From CAZYTM01 sp964649725 (lineage in GTDB: Bacteria; Desulfobacterota; Desulfuromonadia; Geobacterales; Geobacteraceae): a stretch of 64,000 nt of DNA. The notes beneath the pieces are model-generated. The model saw only the letters and a program-made list of their open reading frames with translations. It did no database searches and was not told the origin of the DNA. Within the stretch, counting starts at the first letter, position 1. The number at the start of each line of letters is the position of its first letter. Below are positions 51,300 to 59,272 of this stretch, one piece after another. Where the stretch lies: contig CAZYTM010000005.1 in assembly GCA_964649725.1 (NCBI GenBank), forward strand, positions 124,001 through 188,000, read 5' to 3'. Position numbers and translations under genes: made by a program.

Positions 51300-52145
51300 T
51301 CAGCGTGCCGCTCCTTTCATGACGATCAGATTGCCATTCTTTTCCAGAACTGTACGGCCGGCAGAAGAGCGGATAAAATCGATGAAACGCCTGGTTGAAG
51401 CTGCAGGATTGGGTGGGGTGACCAGATAAAGATGCTTTTCCAGCGGATAGGAGCCATTTGCCAGGTTATCAAGAGTAGGCTGCACACCGTTATAGTTGAG
51501 GATATTGACCTGACGGCGGTTAGCCATGATCTGCGCCAGCGTGGAGACGCCGACGCCACCGGGGGTCCTGGCAACAATCTCGTCACTCTCGTCGGAGTTG
51601 CTTGCATGAAGCATCCCCTGGCGCCCCTGGGCAGTTTTGACCGCGGCGGCCATCTGCGGGGAGATGCTTTTCAGCAGTTGCGCTTCGGTCCCCCCTTCGA
51701 GATGTAACACCAGCCGGATCCGGGTCAGATCAGGCCAGTTCAGCAGCTGGCCGTTATATATCTCCTCAAGTTCCCGGCTGGTCAAGCCACTCTTTTTGAC
51801 ATCGCGAAAGGTGATGAAGATGAAGGGGGTCCGCGCATATTCCATGGACTTTATGCCGCTGCGCTGTTCGGCAGCGGTGAGCTCTCTGCTGCTCACCACC
51901 AGATCGACCGCACCCTGCTGCAGCGCCTTGATCGCCCCGGAACTGCCGATCTTTGTTATCACCTGGATGCTGCAGTCCGGATAGCGCTTCTGATAGATAT
52001 CCGCCAATTGACGCAAGACCCCGACGCCTGCGCCAGAGCCGGCAATGCGCAATGTCTCCCTGGCCTCTACGGAAGGTGCCTGGCATAGCAGGACCAAGCC
52101 CGCCGACAGCGTAAATACCTTGAACATCCGCAAGCAGAAACCCAT
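51300..52145 (-). CDS. PstS-like periplasmic binding protein coupled to a histidine kinase
   Basis: The 281-residue protein has a signal peptide ending near CQAPSVEA and a phosphate-type binding fold (RIAGSGAGVGVLRQLADIYQ; GAVDLVVSSRELTAAE; LEEIYNGQLLNWPDL; TPGGVGVSTLAQI). GGAGAAG precedes ATG 52145. It ends two bases before the histidine kinase start, so the two are co-translated; no transporter genes are nearby. By analogy with two-component systems that use a separate binding protein, it may present a ligand to the kinase periplasmic domain. Confidence 0.85.
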   Translation of the reverse strand: MGFCLRMFKVFTLSAGLVLLCQAPSVEARETLRIAGSGAGVGVLRQLADIYQKRYPDCSIQVITKIGSSGAIKALQQGAVDLVVSSRELTAAEQRSGIKSMEYARTPFIFITFRDVKKSGLTSRELEEIYNGQLLNWPDLTRIRLVLHLEGGTEAQLLKSISPQMAAAVKTAQGRQGMLHASNSDESDEIVARTPGGVGVSTLAQIMANRRQVNILNYNGVQPTLDNLANGSYPLEKHLYLVTPPNPAASTRRFIDFIRSSAGRTVLEKNGNLIVMKGAAR

Positions 52146-52385
52146 CGACTTCTCCGAAAGGCGAATAGAGCGAATTTACAGCAGACCGAAGTCAGTATAC
52201 CAGCAGCAAAAGGAGTCAACAAGCAATAAATAACAGAGACCAACTGCATCCTTTTCAGCAGAACATGACCGGCGAAATGAAAAAAATCAGCACCCCCTTG
52301 CCAAACCGGAGAGGAATGATTATTTTAGAACGCGACATAAAGATATGACAAGTCAAACATTACCTTACAAGGAGAGCTGTATCCC

Positions 52386-54335
52386 ATGAGCAAAACCACC
52401 AAGAAATTCGAGACCGAAGTCCAGCAACTCCTCGATCTCGTCATCCACTCCCTCTACTCCAACCGCGACATCTTTCTCCGCGAGCTGATCTCCAACGCCT
52501 CTGACGCCATCGACAAGGTCCGCTTCGAAGCCCATTCCGATGAGGCGCTGCTGGAGGGAAACACCGACTGGAAGATCAAGCTGGTCCCGGACAAGGCGGC
52601 CGGCACCCTGACCATCCGCGATAACGGCATCGGCATGAGTATGGCCGAGGTGGAGGAGAATATCGGCACCATCGCCCGCTCCGGTACCCGTGCCTTCATG
52701 GAGAGCATCAAGGGGAAGAACCTGCAGGAGAATCCGGAGCTTATCGGCCAGTTCGGGGTCGGCTTCTACGCCTCCTTCATGGTCGCCGACCGGGTCACCC
52801 TGGTCACCCGCCGGGCCGGAGGAGCCGATACCGGTTGCTGCTGGGAGTCGATCGGCGATGGCACCTATACCATCGAGGAGTGCACCAAGGAGAGCCGCGG
52901 CACCGAAATCACCCTGCACCTGAAGGAAGAGCTGCGCGACTATCTGAATGAATGGAAGATCCGCGAGATCGTCAAGAAATATTCCGACTACGTACAGTAT
53001 CCGGTCGCCATGGATATCACCCGCAGCGAACCGACTAAAGATGCGGACGGCAAGGTGATTGAAGGTGGCGGCGAGATCGAGAAGACCACCGAAGAGACCC
53101 TGAACTCCATGAAGGCGATCTGGACCCGCCCCAAGAGCGAGATCAGTGACGAGGAGTACGAGGAGTTCTACAAACATATCTCCCACGACTATGACAAACC
53201 GTTCCGTACCATCCATTATGCTGCCGAAGGGGTGAGCGAGTTCCGTTCCATCCTCTTCATCCCGAAACACAAGCCATTCGACCTCTTCTACCGCGACCAG
53301 CGGAAGGGGGTACAGCTCTACGTCAAAAGGGTCTTTATCACCGACCAGTGCGAGGCGCTGCTCCCTGACTATCTCCGTTTCATGAAGGGTGTGGTCGACT
53401 CCAGCGACTTGCCGCTCAACGTCTCCCGTGAAATACTGCAGGAGGATGTGCAGATCAAGCGGATCCAGAAGAACCTGGTCGGCAAGATACTCTCCACGTT
53501 AACGGAGATGAAGGAGAAGGAGACCGCCGATTTCCTCGCCTTTTACAAGGAGTTCGGAGTTGTGCTGAAAGAGGGGCTCCATTTCGACCATGGCAATCGG
53601 GACAAACTGCAGGAACTGCTGCTGTTCGAGAGTTCCAGCACCGGGCCGGGAGAGCTGGTCTCGCTCAAGGATTATGTCGCCCGGATGCCGGAGAAGCAGC
53701 AGGAGATCTACTTCATCACCGGTACCAGCCGCGCCGCTGTGGAGAATTCGCCGCACCTGGAGGTATTCCGGCAGAAGGGCTACGAAGTCCTCTTCCTGAT
53801 CGACCCGGTGGATGAATGGGTGGTCCAGGTGTTGCACGAATACGAAGGGAAAAAGCTGAAGGCGGTCGACCGGGGTGATCTGGAGCTCGCCACCGAAGAG
53901 GAGAAGAAGGAGCAGGAGAGCAAAAAAGAGGCAGCCAGCAAGGAGTACCATGATCTGCTCGACTTTGTCCAGGAACAGTTAAAGGAGAAGGTGAAGGAGG
54001 TCCGCCTCTCCAGCCGCTTAACCAGCAGCGCCTGCTGCCTGGTGGCCGACGAATACGGCATGAATGCCAACATGGAGCGGATCATGAAAGCACTCAACCA
54101 GGAGGTGCCGGAGAGCAAACGGATCCTGGAGCTGAACCCGGACCATCAGATAATGCAGGTAATGCAAAAGCTGTTCGAAAATGACAAGGGGAACAGCCGG
54201 CTGGCCGACTACTGCGAGCTCCTCATGGATCAGGCACTCCTGACCGAAGGGTCACCCATCAAGGACCCGCTCCGGTTCACCAGACTGATCAGTGAACTGA
54301 TGGTGGCCGAAGGACGGACCATGACCGGCAACTGA
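52386..54335 (+). CDS. htpG: Hsp90 chaperone HtpG
   Basis: HtpG is the bacterial Hsp90, an ATP-dependent cytosolic chaperone. The 649-residue protein begins with the GHKL ATPase domain: RELISNASDAIDKVR near 33-47, DNGIGM near 77-82, GQFGVGFYASFMVAD near 119-133. The middle domain and C-terminal dimerisation region follow, without the eukaryotic MEEVD end. AAGGAG lies upstream of the ATG. I did not find a convincing sigma-32 promoter in the 240-base upstream gap, which otherwise holds no gene. Confidence 0.97.
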   Translation: MSKTTKKFETEVQQLLDLVIHSLYSNRDIFLRELISNASDAIDKVRFEAHSDEALLEGNTDWKIKLVPDKAAGTLTIRDNGIGMSMAEVEENIGTIARSGTRAFMESIKGKNLQENPELIGQFGVGFYASFMVADRVTLVTRRAGGADTGCCWESIGDGTYTIEECTKESRGTEITLHLKEELRDYLNEWKIREIVKKYSDYVQYPVAMDITRSEPTKDADGKVIEGGGEIEKTTEETLNSMKAIWTRPKSEISDEEYEEFYKHISHDYDKPFRTIHYAAEGVSEFRSILFIPKHKPFDLFYRDQRKGVQLYVKRVFITDQCEALLPDYLRFMKGVVDSSDLPLNVSREILQEDVQIKRIQKNLVGKILSTLTEMKEKETADFLAFYKEFGVVLKEGLHFDHGNRDKLQELLLFESSSTGPGELVSLKDYVARMPEKQQEIYFITGTSRAAVENSPHLEVFRQKGYEVLFLIDPVDEWVVQVLHEYEGKKLKAVDRGDLELATEEEKKEQESKKEAASKEYHDLLDFVQEQLKEKVKEVRLSSRLTSSACCLVADEYGMNANMERIMKALNQEVPESKRILELNPDHQIMQVMQKLFENDKGNSRLADYCELLMDQALLTEGSPIKDPLRFTRLISELMVAEGRTMTGN

Positions 54336-54383
54336 CCGGTGGCAGGAGATGTGCATTGGCACAAAATTGTAACGTTGCGGGGG

Positions 54384-54412
54384 TTGACGATTCTGAGTTG
54401 ATGGTATATGAT
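54384..54412 (+). promoter_or_regulatory. Sigma-70 promoter of the riboswitch transcript
   Basis: TTGACG (54384-54389) and TATGAT (54407-54412) each match five of six consensus bases and are spaced by exactly 17 bases. The predicted start near 54419 lies about 25 bases before the riboswitch core. Confidence 0.75.
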
Positions 54413-54444
54413 AGCGCAACGAAATAAGCCAGAACTGCGCAAGC

Positions 54445-54561
54445 CGGATAGACGATACTACTAAACCATCCGCGAGGATGGGACGGAAAGCCTACAGGGT
54501 CTCACCGAGACAGCCGGGTCGCCGAAATATCTAACCAATATTTCTGCACCCGGTTTTTTTA
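54445..54561 (+). ncRNA. GEMM-I cyclic dinucleotide riboswitch (cGAMP-type) with terminator
   Basis: The core matches the GEMM-I class. CTAAACC is followed by stem CCATCC/GGATGG with a GCGA tetraloop (54466-54481), then GGACGGAAAGCC, a second hairpin GTCTC/GAGAC (54499-54511) and AGCCGGGT. Aligned to the Vibrio Vc2 aptamer, the conserved stacking A47 is A54487, while position 20 (G in c-di-GMP binders) is A54460, the base typical of 3',3'-cGAMP-selective members. A terminator follows: CCGGGT/ACCCGG plus GAAATAT/ATATTTC and seven T at 54554-54560. Its 5' arm overlaps the aptamer 3' end, which suggests that ligand binding prevents termination. Confidence 0.88.
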
Positions 54562-54600
54562 TCTGGCCGGTTTTGCGCCATTCGACCGGAGGAGTGTTCC

Positions 54601-55452
54601 ATGCACAAAAAGATCAAACATGTCGCTGTTTTCATCGAGTTTCTGGCAGGTGCCGGACTCGCCATTCTGTTTCACTGGGTCCTTAACTACCGGGAAGCCG
54701 CCTATATCATCTTCGCCGTAGGTGTGCTGCTGTCACTCGCCACCTATCTGCTGCGGGACGATATGGAGAGTACCCGCGAGGTGCTTATAGAGCAGTACCG
54801 TCAGGCCCATGAACTCACCTTTGCCATTGCCCAGATCAGCGACCCCGACTGCCAGGCCAAGGCCCACGAAATGGTGGCCGGGGTAAAAAGGACTATTTCG
54901 CTGTTGCAACAGGGGTTCATCCCCCTCGACGACACCGAGTTCTATCTGGAAGGGGCCAAATTATGCGACCAGGCAACCCAGCATGTCAAGGCTGTCGATC
55001 CGCTCACCAGCGGCTGGGGGAGCCGTGGCGCCCTGCTCAACTTTTATCAGTCCAATCTGCGCGCCCTGGAAAGAGGGGTCCGTATTACCCGTATCTTTGT
55101 GGTAGGGCGTGACGAGTTGACCGACCCCGAGGCCCAGAAAATCCTCCTCAACCAGCTTCAGGACGGCATCGACGTGCGGATCGCCTTTCGTGACGAACTA
55201 CCTACCGCCAGTGACATAAGCGGGCGGGATACCAACAGCTCCTGCGACTTTGCCGTCTACGACAACAAGGCGGCTACCGATGTCTTTGTCCAGCCGGGCA
55301 AATATTATGGCCGCAAAACCGGCCATCCGGCCGAGGTCGCCAGATATCAAAGACTCTATGATCTTATCGAGCACAGCGCCCATGCTATTACCGTTGAGGA
55401 CGACCGCCTGGTTCTGGCTGTCGATCTAGCGGCCAAGGTGGCAAATTCATGA
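54601..55452 (+). CDS. Membrane-anchored protein of unknown function under riboswitch control
   Basis: The 283-residue protein has two N-terminal membrane helices (about 8-28 and 31-50) and a soluble domain of about 230 residues, mostly cytoplasmic by the positive-inside rule. The soluble part (SLLQQGFIPLDDTEFYLEGAK; FYQSNLRALERGVRITRIFVVG; DVRIAFRDELP) resembles the fold pattern of phospholipase-D-like sensor domains, but the catalytic HxKxxxxD motif is absent. ACCGGAGGAG precedes the ATG. The gene directly follows the GEMM-I riboswitch terminator, so its expression should respond to a cyclic dinucleotide. Function not recognised. Confidence 0.8.
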   Translation: MHKKIKHVAVFIEFLAGAGLAILFHWVLNYREAAYIIFAVGVLLSLATYLLRDDMESTREVLIEQYRQAHELTFAIAQISDPDCQAKAHEMVAGVKRTISLLQQGFIPLDDTEFYLEGAKLCDQATQHVKAVDPLTSGWGSRGALLNFYQSNLRALERGVRITRIFVVGRDELTDPEAQKILLNQLQDGIDVRIAFRDELPTASDISGRDTNSSCDFAVYDNKAATDVFVQPGKYYGRKTGHPAEVARYQRLYDLIEHSAHAITVEDDRLVLAVDLAAKVANS

Positions 55453-55475
55453 CAAACTGATTTGAGACAGAAGTA

Positions 55476-55509
55476 AGGGGGACTGTCCCCTTAAGGGGAC
55501 AGTCCCCCT
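55476..55509. repeat. Perfect 34-base palindrome overlapping the csrA stop
   Basis: The sequence is a perfect palindrome of 34 bases centred on TTAA (55491-55494). Each half contains the smaller palindrome GGGGAC-T/A-GTCCCC. It lies between the convergent ends of the riboswitch-controlled gene and csrA, overlapping the csrA stop codon by two bases. A T-run is present only inside the csrA frame, so it is better viewed as a mobile or structural repeat that may also terminate transcripts. Confidence 0.85.
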
Positions 55510-55729
55510 AGTCTGATTTTTTCCTGATTACAACTGGCGGCGGTATATACTCCCGGCGAGGTGTGGTCCGGACTGCAGGCTTGTGCGCTATATCCTCCCT
55601 GACAATATTAATCTCCGCCGGCGCATCGATGCCGATCCGGACCTGCGACCCTTTCGTCTCCAGAGCCTTTATCTTGATATCATCGCCGATAAAGACCGAC
55701 TCGCTTACCTTTATGGTGAGACAAAGCAT
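55508..55729 (-). CDS. csrA: CsrA-family RNA-binding regulator (divergent)
   Basis: CsrA binds GGA motifs in mRNA leaders to control translation. The 73-residue protein aligns well over IGDDIKIKALETKGSQVRIGIDAPAEINIVREDI (read in two parts: IGDDIKIKAL and VRIGIDAP). The second-site Arg of the binding surface is kept in VREDI, but the N-terminus reads MLCLTIKV where most CsrA have MLxLTRKV, so the conserved Arg at position 6 is Ile. The tail is longer and rich in Arg/Pro. GGAGAATC precedes the ATG. No flagellar genes are adjacent, which is the usual csrA context. Confidence 0.85.
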   Translation of the reverse strand: MLCLTIKVSESVFIGDDIKIKALETKGSQVRIGIDAPAEINIVREDIAHKPAVRTTPRREYIPPPVVIRKKSD

Positions 55730-56111
55730 TCAGATTCTCCTCAAAATAATTTCGCCGATTTTATGATATTCATTTGCCTTGTGCAAGTGGTAAATGAGAG
55801 AAATATTGGAGTTTGTACCGACAGCTTTTTGCCTGGGAATATCTTCCCATAGTGACCAGGACAAGAACTTAATCCGATCCTTACACCCTTCTCTCCCTCG
55901 TATCCGTCCTGATATTTGCCGAAAGTAAATTCAGCTTCGCCACAGCTATCCTTCCATAAATTATCATTTCCGCTCTCTGGACAGGCCAGAAATACAACAA
56001 AATTAACCGGCTGAAAATGTCCGTCAAGTTTTTGCTGCTGCTGACGATAAGACGGTTAATTCCTTATTCCATGAACTGACCGACAGATACAAAGCATTAC
56101 AGGAGAACCCC
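55730..56111. other. Intergenic region between divergent csrA and the hydrogenase operon
   Basis: These 382 bases hold the csrA ribosome site at the left and a sigma-28-type promoter (56024-56050) at the right. An inverted repeat TGGGAA-N4-TTCCCA lies at 55834-55849 and could be an operator. I see no gene or structured RNA in the rest. Confidence 0.5.
56024..56050 (+). promoter_or_regulatory. Sigma-28 (FliA)-type promoter of the hydrogenase-chemoreceptor operon
   Basis: TCAAGTTT (56024-56031) and GACGATAA (56043-56050) are separated by exactly 11 bases. They match the FliA consensus TAAAGTTT-N11-GCCGATAA at 14 of 16 positions. The site lies 61 bases before the first ATG of the operon. Confidence 0.68.
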
Positions 56112-56654
56112 ATGGCAGATATTCTTGAAAGCCGCGCCGCGCTGCAGGAGACTATAAATTTTCTCGGTGCCGTTGCGAGCGGCATAGAGAACGCCATCGG
56201 GGAGTCTGCCAACAGCATCTCCTACCTCGCCGGTAAACGTCTCGGGATCAAGCTCTCGGAGAATATCGAACAGACTACTGACATCGAAGAGGCGCTCGCT
56301 GTGGTACGCAAGGTGCTGATTGAGAATGGCTGCCTCTGGCACTTCGAGCCATTCGCCACCCATGACAGAGCGGCTATGGTACAGCCATGCGAACAGGGGG
56401 AGGATATAATGCTGGTCTTCCGCGACTGCATGATCCGCCAGGCCCTCTTCAGGTTCGGCCATAACCAGAAAGGGTCGCTCTGCAACATGATGTTCGGCTT
56501 CTTCTCCGGGGCGCTGCAGAATATCATGGGATGCGACTCCACCCTCGAGATCAGTCATGCTGGCGAAAACGCCTGCTACAAGCGACTAACGATACTTCGC
56601 CCGGCACCGGCCAGATTGACACCAGTCAGAAAAAGAAAGGAAAAATCGAGATGA
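56112..56654 (+). CDS. V4R-like protein, first gene of the hydrogenase operon
   Basis: The 180-residue soluble protein has no signal or membrane segment. Its middle and C-terminal part (IMLVFRDCMIRQALFRFGHNQKG; FFSGALQNIMGCDSTLEISHAGENACYKRLTI) follows the pattern of V4R (4-vinyl-reductase-like) small-molecule or metal-binding domains, which often end in a Cys such as that in GENACYK. The match is by eye. A basic tail (RKRKEKSR) overlaps the hydrogenase small subunit start by four bases. AGGAGAAC precedes the ATG. A related protein is encoded at 59269-59727. Confidence 0.7.
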   Translation: MADILESRAALQETINFLGAVASGIENAIGESANSISYLAGKRLGIKLSENIEQTTDIEEALAVVRKVLIENGCLWHFEPFATHDRAAMVQPCEQGEDIMLVFRDCMIRQALFRFGHNQKGSLCNMMFGFFSGALQNIMGCDSTLEISHAGENACYKRLTILRPAPARLTPVRKRKEKSR

Positions 56655-57607
56655 GCGCCGCGGCAAAGAGTGATAACCGGCCTGTGACACTTAACACCGA
56701 GTGGCTGAGCGATTGCGCCGGCTGCCATATCGCCATTGTAGACCTGCACGAAAAGATCCTTACCCTGCTCCAGTCGGTGCAGATTCAGCACTGTCCTGTC
56801 CTTACCGATATCAAGGATTACCCCAGGGCGACGCTGGGGATTGTCTCCGGCGCGATCAGGACCGAACACGACCGTCACGCAGCAGAAGCTATGCGTAACA
56901 GTTGCGATATTGTCATAGCATGGGGCTCCTGCGCTGTATACGGTGGGATTTCCGGCGCCGGCAACGTCCATACCAGGGAGGAGATCTTCGACACGGTCTA
57001 CCGCCAGAACAAAACTACCTCTACCAGTACCATACCGGTCCGGGAGATATCCCCCCTGGAAGAGTCGGTTACCCCGCTTGACACGGCGATCGACGTAGAC
57101 CTCTACCTGCCAGGCTGCCCGCCGCATCCGGCCTTTGTCTTCGATGCGCTGCTGTCGATTCTTGAGGGGCGAAAACCGAAGGCGACCAGGGAATCTGTCT
57201 GCGCAAAGTGCAAACGGAAGATGGTAAAGAGCGAGGTGGATGAAATACGCTCCCATTCGGCCGGCATACCCGATCCTGACGACTGTTTTCTCAGCCAGGG
57301 CTATCTCTGCATGGGGTCGGTCACCCTCGACCGCTGCAAATCGCCATGCCCGTTGAACGGTCTCCCCTGCACCGGTTGTGCCGGCGCCACGATGCAGGTC
57401 CTTACCGAACCGAACCGTGACATCAGGACCGAAATCGGTGACAGGATGTCCCGCCTGACAAAGATTGACCGTGCAGATGTGATCAGGGAGATAGAGCGGT
57501 CGGCAAAATCACACTACTCTTACACCATGGCGACCAGAATGATCGGCGAAAAGCCGACCTTTCTCATCAGGAAGTGGATAGAGAATGCGGAGGCTGAGTA
57601 TGAATAG
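56651..57607 (+). CDS. NiFe hydrogenase small subunit (Mvh/F420-nonreducing type)
   Basis: The 318-residue protein carries iron-sulfur clusters that pass electrons from the NiFe site. Proximal cluster ligands are C22, C25 (CAGC), C94 (WGSCAVYGG) and C156 (PGCPPHP). A C-terminal Cys set (C184, C187, C212, C220, C229, C233, C240, C243) fits further clusters. There is no Tat signal, so it is cytoplasmic. The sequence fits the MvhG/group 3 class. ATG 56651 overlaps the V4R-like stop by four bases; a longer frame to 56531 overlaps that gene and was rejected. Confidence 0.92.
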   Translation: MSAAAKSDNRPVTLNTEWLSDCAGCHIAIVDLHEKILTLLQSVQIQHCPVLTDIKDYPRATLGIVSGAIRTEHDRHAAEAMRNSCDIVIAWGSCAVYGGISGAGNVHTREEIFDTVYRQNKTTSTSTIPVREISPLEESVTPLDTAIDVDLYLPGCPPHPAFVFDALLSILEGRKPKATRESVCAKCKRKMVKSEVDEIRSHSAGIPDPDDCFLSQGYLCMGSVTLDRCKSPCPLNGLPCTGCAGATMQVLTEPNRDIRTEIGDRMSRLTKIDRADVIREIERSAKSHYSYTMATRMIGEKPTFLIRKWIENAEAEYE

Positions 57608-59024
57608 GATCATAACCATCGACCCGGTTACCAGGATCGAGGGTCATGCGCGGGTCTTCATAAACCTTGCCGAGGATGGGAGTCTCGCCTCGGCAGGGCT
57701 GGTGGTCAACGAACTGCGCGGTTTCGAGCGTATCCTGGTCGGTATGGAGGCGGACCGGATGCCACTGGTGACCGGCCGTATCTGTGGCGTCTGCCCGACC
57801 GCGCATCACCTTGCCGCCAGCAATGCGCTCGACAATGCCGCAGGTATCGAGCCGCCGCCGGCAGCAAGGCTGCTCCGCGAACTCATGTACATGGGGCACC
57901 TGATCCACTCCCACTCCCTCTCCCTCTTTGTCCTGCAGGGGCCTGACCTGGTACTCGGTCTCGATGCCGAGCCGAAGATACGGAACGTGGTCGGGGTGGT
58001 CCAGGCTGCCCCTGAAGTAGCAAAGAAGGCCCTTCGCTGCCGCACCCTCGGGCAACAGATCAATGAACTGGTCGGCGGTCGGGGGACTCACCCGGTCACC
58101 TCTGTGGCGGGGGGGATAACCTTCTCCCTCGACAGCGAAAAGAGACGGCTTCTCGAAGCATGGAGCGATGAGGCGCTGCTGCTGGTTAAAGAGCTGGCAC
58201 CGGTGGCCAAGGAGCTGCTGCTTAGGCAGCTGGGGATTCATCCGCCATTGCTTGACAGCTGGATAACCCCCTCCTGGAGCCTCGGCACAGTCAAGGAGGG
58301 GAAGCTCTCCATGATAGAGGGGACGCTCCGTGCCGCTGACGAGCAGGGTAAGGTACGAGTCGAGTTTCCGACCGGCGACTATGACCGGTACCTGGTTGAA
58401 TCGGTACTTGACTGGTCATACATGAAGCAGGTGCATATCTCCTGTGACGGTGAAAACCATGATTACCGGGTCGGCCCGCTGGCCAGGATAAATGTTGCCA
58501 GATCATACGGGACCCCGCTGGCCGAGGCAGAGCTGCAGGAGTTCCGCAAAGTCGCCGGCGAGACCTGCCACGTTACCGTCCTGCAGACTTATGCCCGGGT
58601 CATGGAGCTTATCTATTCGGCAGAGCGGGTCAAAGAGATATTGGCCGACCCTGCCTGCAACGGCGAGACGCGTCTGCCGGTAACATTCAAAGGGGGGCGA
58701 GGGGTAGGCCACGTTGAGGCCCCCAGAGGGACCCTTATCCATGATTACGATATAGACAGCAACGGCATCATCCGTTCTGCAAACCTGATAGTCGCTACCC
58801 AGCAGAACTACACCCTGATCAACAGGACCATTGCCCAGGCCGCCGAGAGTTATGTCTTGGGGAAAAGCGATGACGATGCCCTTTTGAATGCGGTCGAGTT
58901 CGGCATCCGCTGCTTTGACCCCTGCCTCTCCTGCGCCACCCATGCCCTTGGTGCCATGCCGCTCGAAATATCATTGACCCGGGGGGGGTGCACATTAAGG
59001 TCGATAAGGAGGGCCCGTATATGA
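57600..59024 (+). CDS. NiFe hydrogenase large subunit (Mvh-like)
   Basis: The 474-residue catalytic subunit has the L1 motif RICGVC (C62, C65) and L2 motif DPCLSCATH (C442, C445, H448), the four Cys that bind nickel and iron. The DPCxxC form is that of group 3 cytoplasmic enzymes. Maturation normally cuts after the His, which would remove a 26-residue tail. The tail is encoded partly by a run of eight G (58981-58988). A slip of one base there would continue in frame into the downstream ferredoxin. It overlaps the small-subunit gene by eight bases. Confidence 0.93.
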   Translation: MNRIITIDPVTRIEGHARVFINLAEDGSLASAGLVVNELRGFERILVGMEADRMPLVTGRICGVCPTAHHLAASNALDNAAGIEPPPAARLLRELMYMGHLIHSHSLSLFVLQGPDLVLGLDAEPKIRNVVGVVQAAPEVAKKALRCRTLGQQINELVGGRGTHPVTSVAGGITFSLDSEKRRLLEAWSDEALLLVKELAPVAKELLLRQLGIHPPLLDSWITPSWSLGTVKEGKLSMIEGTLRAADEQGKVRVEFPTGDYDRYLVESVLDWSYMKQVHISCDGENHDYRVGPLARINVARSYGTPLAEAELQEFRKVAGETCHVTVLQTYARVMELIYSAERVKEILADPACNGETRLPVTFKGGRGVGHVEAPRGTLIHDYDIDSNGIIRSANLIVATQQNYTLINRTIAQAAESYVLGKSDDDALLNAVEFGIRCFDPCLSCATHALGAMPLEISLTRGGCTLRSIRRARI

Positions 59025-59272
59025 TCGAGATTGCGCTCAATGAGCAGGCCTGCCGGGGGTGCGAGCTCTGCGTCGATATCTGCCCTACCAGGGTCTTCGA
59101 CTTTGAAACGAAAAAACGGCTGTGCCAGGTGACCCACCCGGAGGACTGCATCGCCTGCTTAAGCTGCGCCTATATATGCCCCTCAGGGGCGTTACGCCAC
59201 GACAACTACCATGAGGTGAAGAATTTTTACCGGGATCTCGAATTCTGCCGCAAGATGGAGAAGTTCCTATGA
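59021..59272 (+). CDS. 2[4Fe-4S] ferredoxin of the hydrogenase
   Basis: The 83-residue protein has two complete cluster motifs, CRGCELCVDICP and CIACLSCAYICP. It should pass electrons between the hydrogenase and a partner in the cytoplasm. ATG 59021 is preceded by AAGGAGGG and overlaps the large-subunit stop by four bases. The upstream frame is open back into the large-subunit gene. The C-terminal 25 residues are helical with a basic patch. Confidence 0.92.
   Translation: MIEIALNEQACRGCELCVDICPTRVFDFETKKRLCQVTHPEDCIACLSCAYICPSGALRHDNYHEVKNFYRDLEFCRKMEKFL

Noticed and set aside
52146..52385. Sigma-32 heat-shock promoter upstream of htpG
   Set aside because: CTTGCCAAA is present near 52300 but no matching -10 box lies at the required distance.
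52365..53270. 301-codon frame on the minus strand
   Set aside because: It lies wholly opposite htpG, whose Hsp90 domains are continuous; no ribosome site or family match.
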